A DNA stretch of 64,000 nucleotides from an uncultured Oscillospiraceae bacterium (GTDB taxonomy: Bacteria > Bacillota > Clostridia > Oscillospirales > Oscillospiraceae), in the NCBI GenBank assembly GCA_905234625.1, contig CAJOIC010000007.1:1-64000 (forward strand), written 5' to 3'. The translations under genes were made by a program, and so were the position numbers. Each line of letters begins with the position of its first letter. Positions within the stretch are counted from its first letter, which is position 1. The notes under the pieces were generated by a model. That model ran no database searches and had not been told where the DNA came from. It worked only from the letters and a program-made list of their open reading frames with translations. This document shows, piece after piece, positions 63,414 through 64,000 of the stretch.

Positions 63414-64000
63414 TCACCAGAGCTTATACCGCTCCGCTTCCTCCCGGAGCTCGTCCCGGAAGTCGGGATGGGCGATCTCGATGAGGGCCCGGACCCGGTC
63501 CCGCACCGCCATATGCCGCACATGGGCGATGCCGAACTCCGTGACGATATAGTCCGCGATGTTGCGGGAGATGGACACCACGGAGCCATAGTCCAGACCC
63601 GGCCGGATGCGGGAGACCGTCCCCCGCTTCGCGGTGGAGGGGATGGCGATGATGCCCTTGCCGCCCCGGGAATGGAAGGCGCCGTAGGCGAAGTCCGTGG
63701 CTCCGCCGGTGCCGGAGTGCTGGGTGAAGCCCACCCGCTCGGAGCAGATCTGTCCCGTCAGGTCGATCTGCATGGCGGAGTTGATGGACACCATATGGTC
63801 GTTCTGCGCGATGATATAAGGGTCGTTCACATAGCTTGCCCGCAGGACCCGGATACCGGGGTTATAGTCCACATAGTCATAGAAATCCCGGTCCCCCCAC
63901 ATGAAGGTGCAGATGGACACGTCCCGGTTGATGGTCTTGCGCCTGTTCGTCACATTGCCGTTTTTCATGAGAAGGCCCATGGGTGTGCTGAACATCTCCG
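63414..64000 (-). CDS. Acetyl-CoA hydrolase/transferase family protein, C-terminal part
   Basis: This gene enters from the right edge; about 195 C-terminal residues are seen. The sequence (SINSAMQIDLTGQICSERVG, HSGTGGATDFAYGAFHSRGGKGIIAIPSTAKRGTVSRI, YIVTEFGIAHVRHMAVRDRVRALIEIAHPDFRDEL) matches the C-terminal domain of the acetyl-CoA hydrolase/transferase family, which includes butyryl-CoA:acetate and 4-hydroxybutyrate CoA-transferases. The catalytic Glu segment is partly outside, so the substrate cannot be fixed. It fits a fermenting, possibly butyrate-forming anaerobe. Confidence 0.9.
   Translation of the reverse strand, partial: EMFSTPMGLLMKNGNVTNRRKTINRDVSICTFMWGDRDFYDYVDYNPGIRVLRASYVNDPYIIAQNDHMVSINSAMQIDLTGQICSERVGFTQHSGTGGATDFAYGAFHSRGGKGIIAIPSTAKRGTVSRIRPGLDYGSVVSISRNIADYIVTEFGIAHVRHMAVRDRVRALIEIAHPDFRDELREEAERYKLW

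Noticed and set aside
61301-63589. 762-residue minus-strand ORF
   Set aside because: Shadow of the signal-peptide-bearing beta-helix gene, which has a promoter, ribosome binding site and terminator on the plus strand.
1-64000. CRISPR arrays, prophage or IS elements
   Set aside because: No regularly spaced repeats, transposase, integrase or phage structural genes were seen.

Overview
The window reads as about 64 kb of chromosome from a high-GC, anaerobic, spore-forming member of the Clostridia, most likely an Oscillospiraceae-type gut bacterium (inference). The support is a YlmC/YmxH sporulation-type protein, a DUF4364 protein, RNase M5, an Elp3-like radical SAM gene beside smc and rnc, [FeFe]-hydrogenase maturases, a CoA-transferase and sigma-A promoters of the TTGACA-17-TATAAT type. 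I see no rRNA, tRNA, CRISPR array, IS element or phage gene. No gap of more than 300 bases lacks a gene.

Layout. (1) 1-3.9 kb: acyl-ACP thioesterase, tsf (frameshifted), rpsB, a YlmC/YmxH protein and a short-chain dehydrogenase. (2) 4.0-11.8 kb: a histidine operon yerC-hisZ-hisG-hisD-hisC-hisB-hisH-hisA-hisF-hisIE, mostly joined by 4-nt overlaps and led by a TrpR-like regulator; it has no histidinol-phosphatase gene. (3) 11.8-14.5 kb: DUF4364 protein, a 255-residue unknown protein with a sporulation-type promoter, a DUF421 membrane protein and nrdR (the last two frameshifted). (4) 14.6-25.9 kb, minus strand: a 137-bp imperfect palindrome, rnmV, holA, comEC, a HIT protein, alaS, mltG, tmk, a WecG/TagA glycosyltransferase and a sirtuin. 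(5) 26-43.6 kb, minus strand: rpsU, then a very long housekeeping run read as TrmH-type methylase, dprA, topA, trmFO, plsX, acpP, rnc, Elp3-like, smc, ftsY, rdgB, yhbY, nadD-yqeK, rsfS, leuS. (6) 43.7-51.8 kb: an old-yellow-enzyme type Fe-S flavoprotein and a complete oligopeptide-type ABC importer. (7) 51.9-61.3 kb, minus strand: the most interesting block, described below. (8) 61.3-64 kb: a secreted beta-helix-like protein on the plus strand and the end of an acetyl-CoA hydrolase/transferase gene cut by the window edge.

The block at 51.9-61.3 kb reads NifH-like, NifD-like, NifK-like, metal-chelate ABC importer (lipoprotein, permease, ATPase), hydF, TM1266-type regulator, hydE. The Fe protein keeps its P-loop and both cluster cysteines, and the two component-1 homologues keep N-terminal cysteines. 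There is no nifB, nifE or nifN, so this is a nitrogenase-like reductase of unknown substrate and not an N2-fixing system. It is driven by a consensus-like promoter, and an intrinsic terminator sits in its leader immediately before the ribosome binding site, which suggests transcription attenuation. The hydrogenase maturases are coupled to the transporter by a 16-nt overlap.

Six genes are broken by single frameshifts while the rest of each protein looks normal: tsf, the DUF421 gene, nrdR, a tiny Gly/Cys-rich gene, nadD-yqeK and dprA. tsf and nadD are normally essential, so sequence or assembly error is the likeliest explanation. They are annotated here over their full length.
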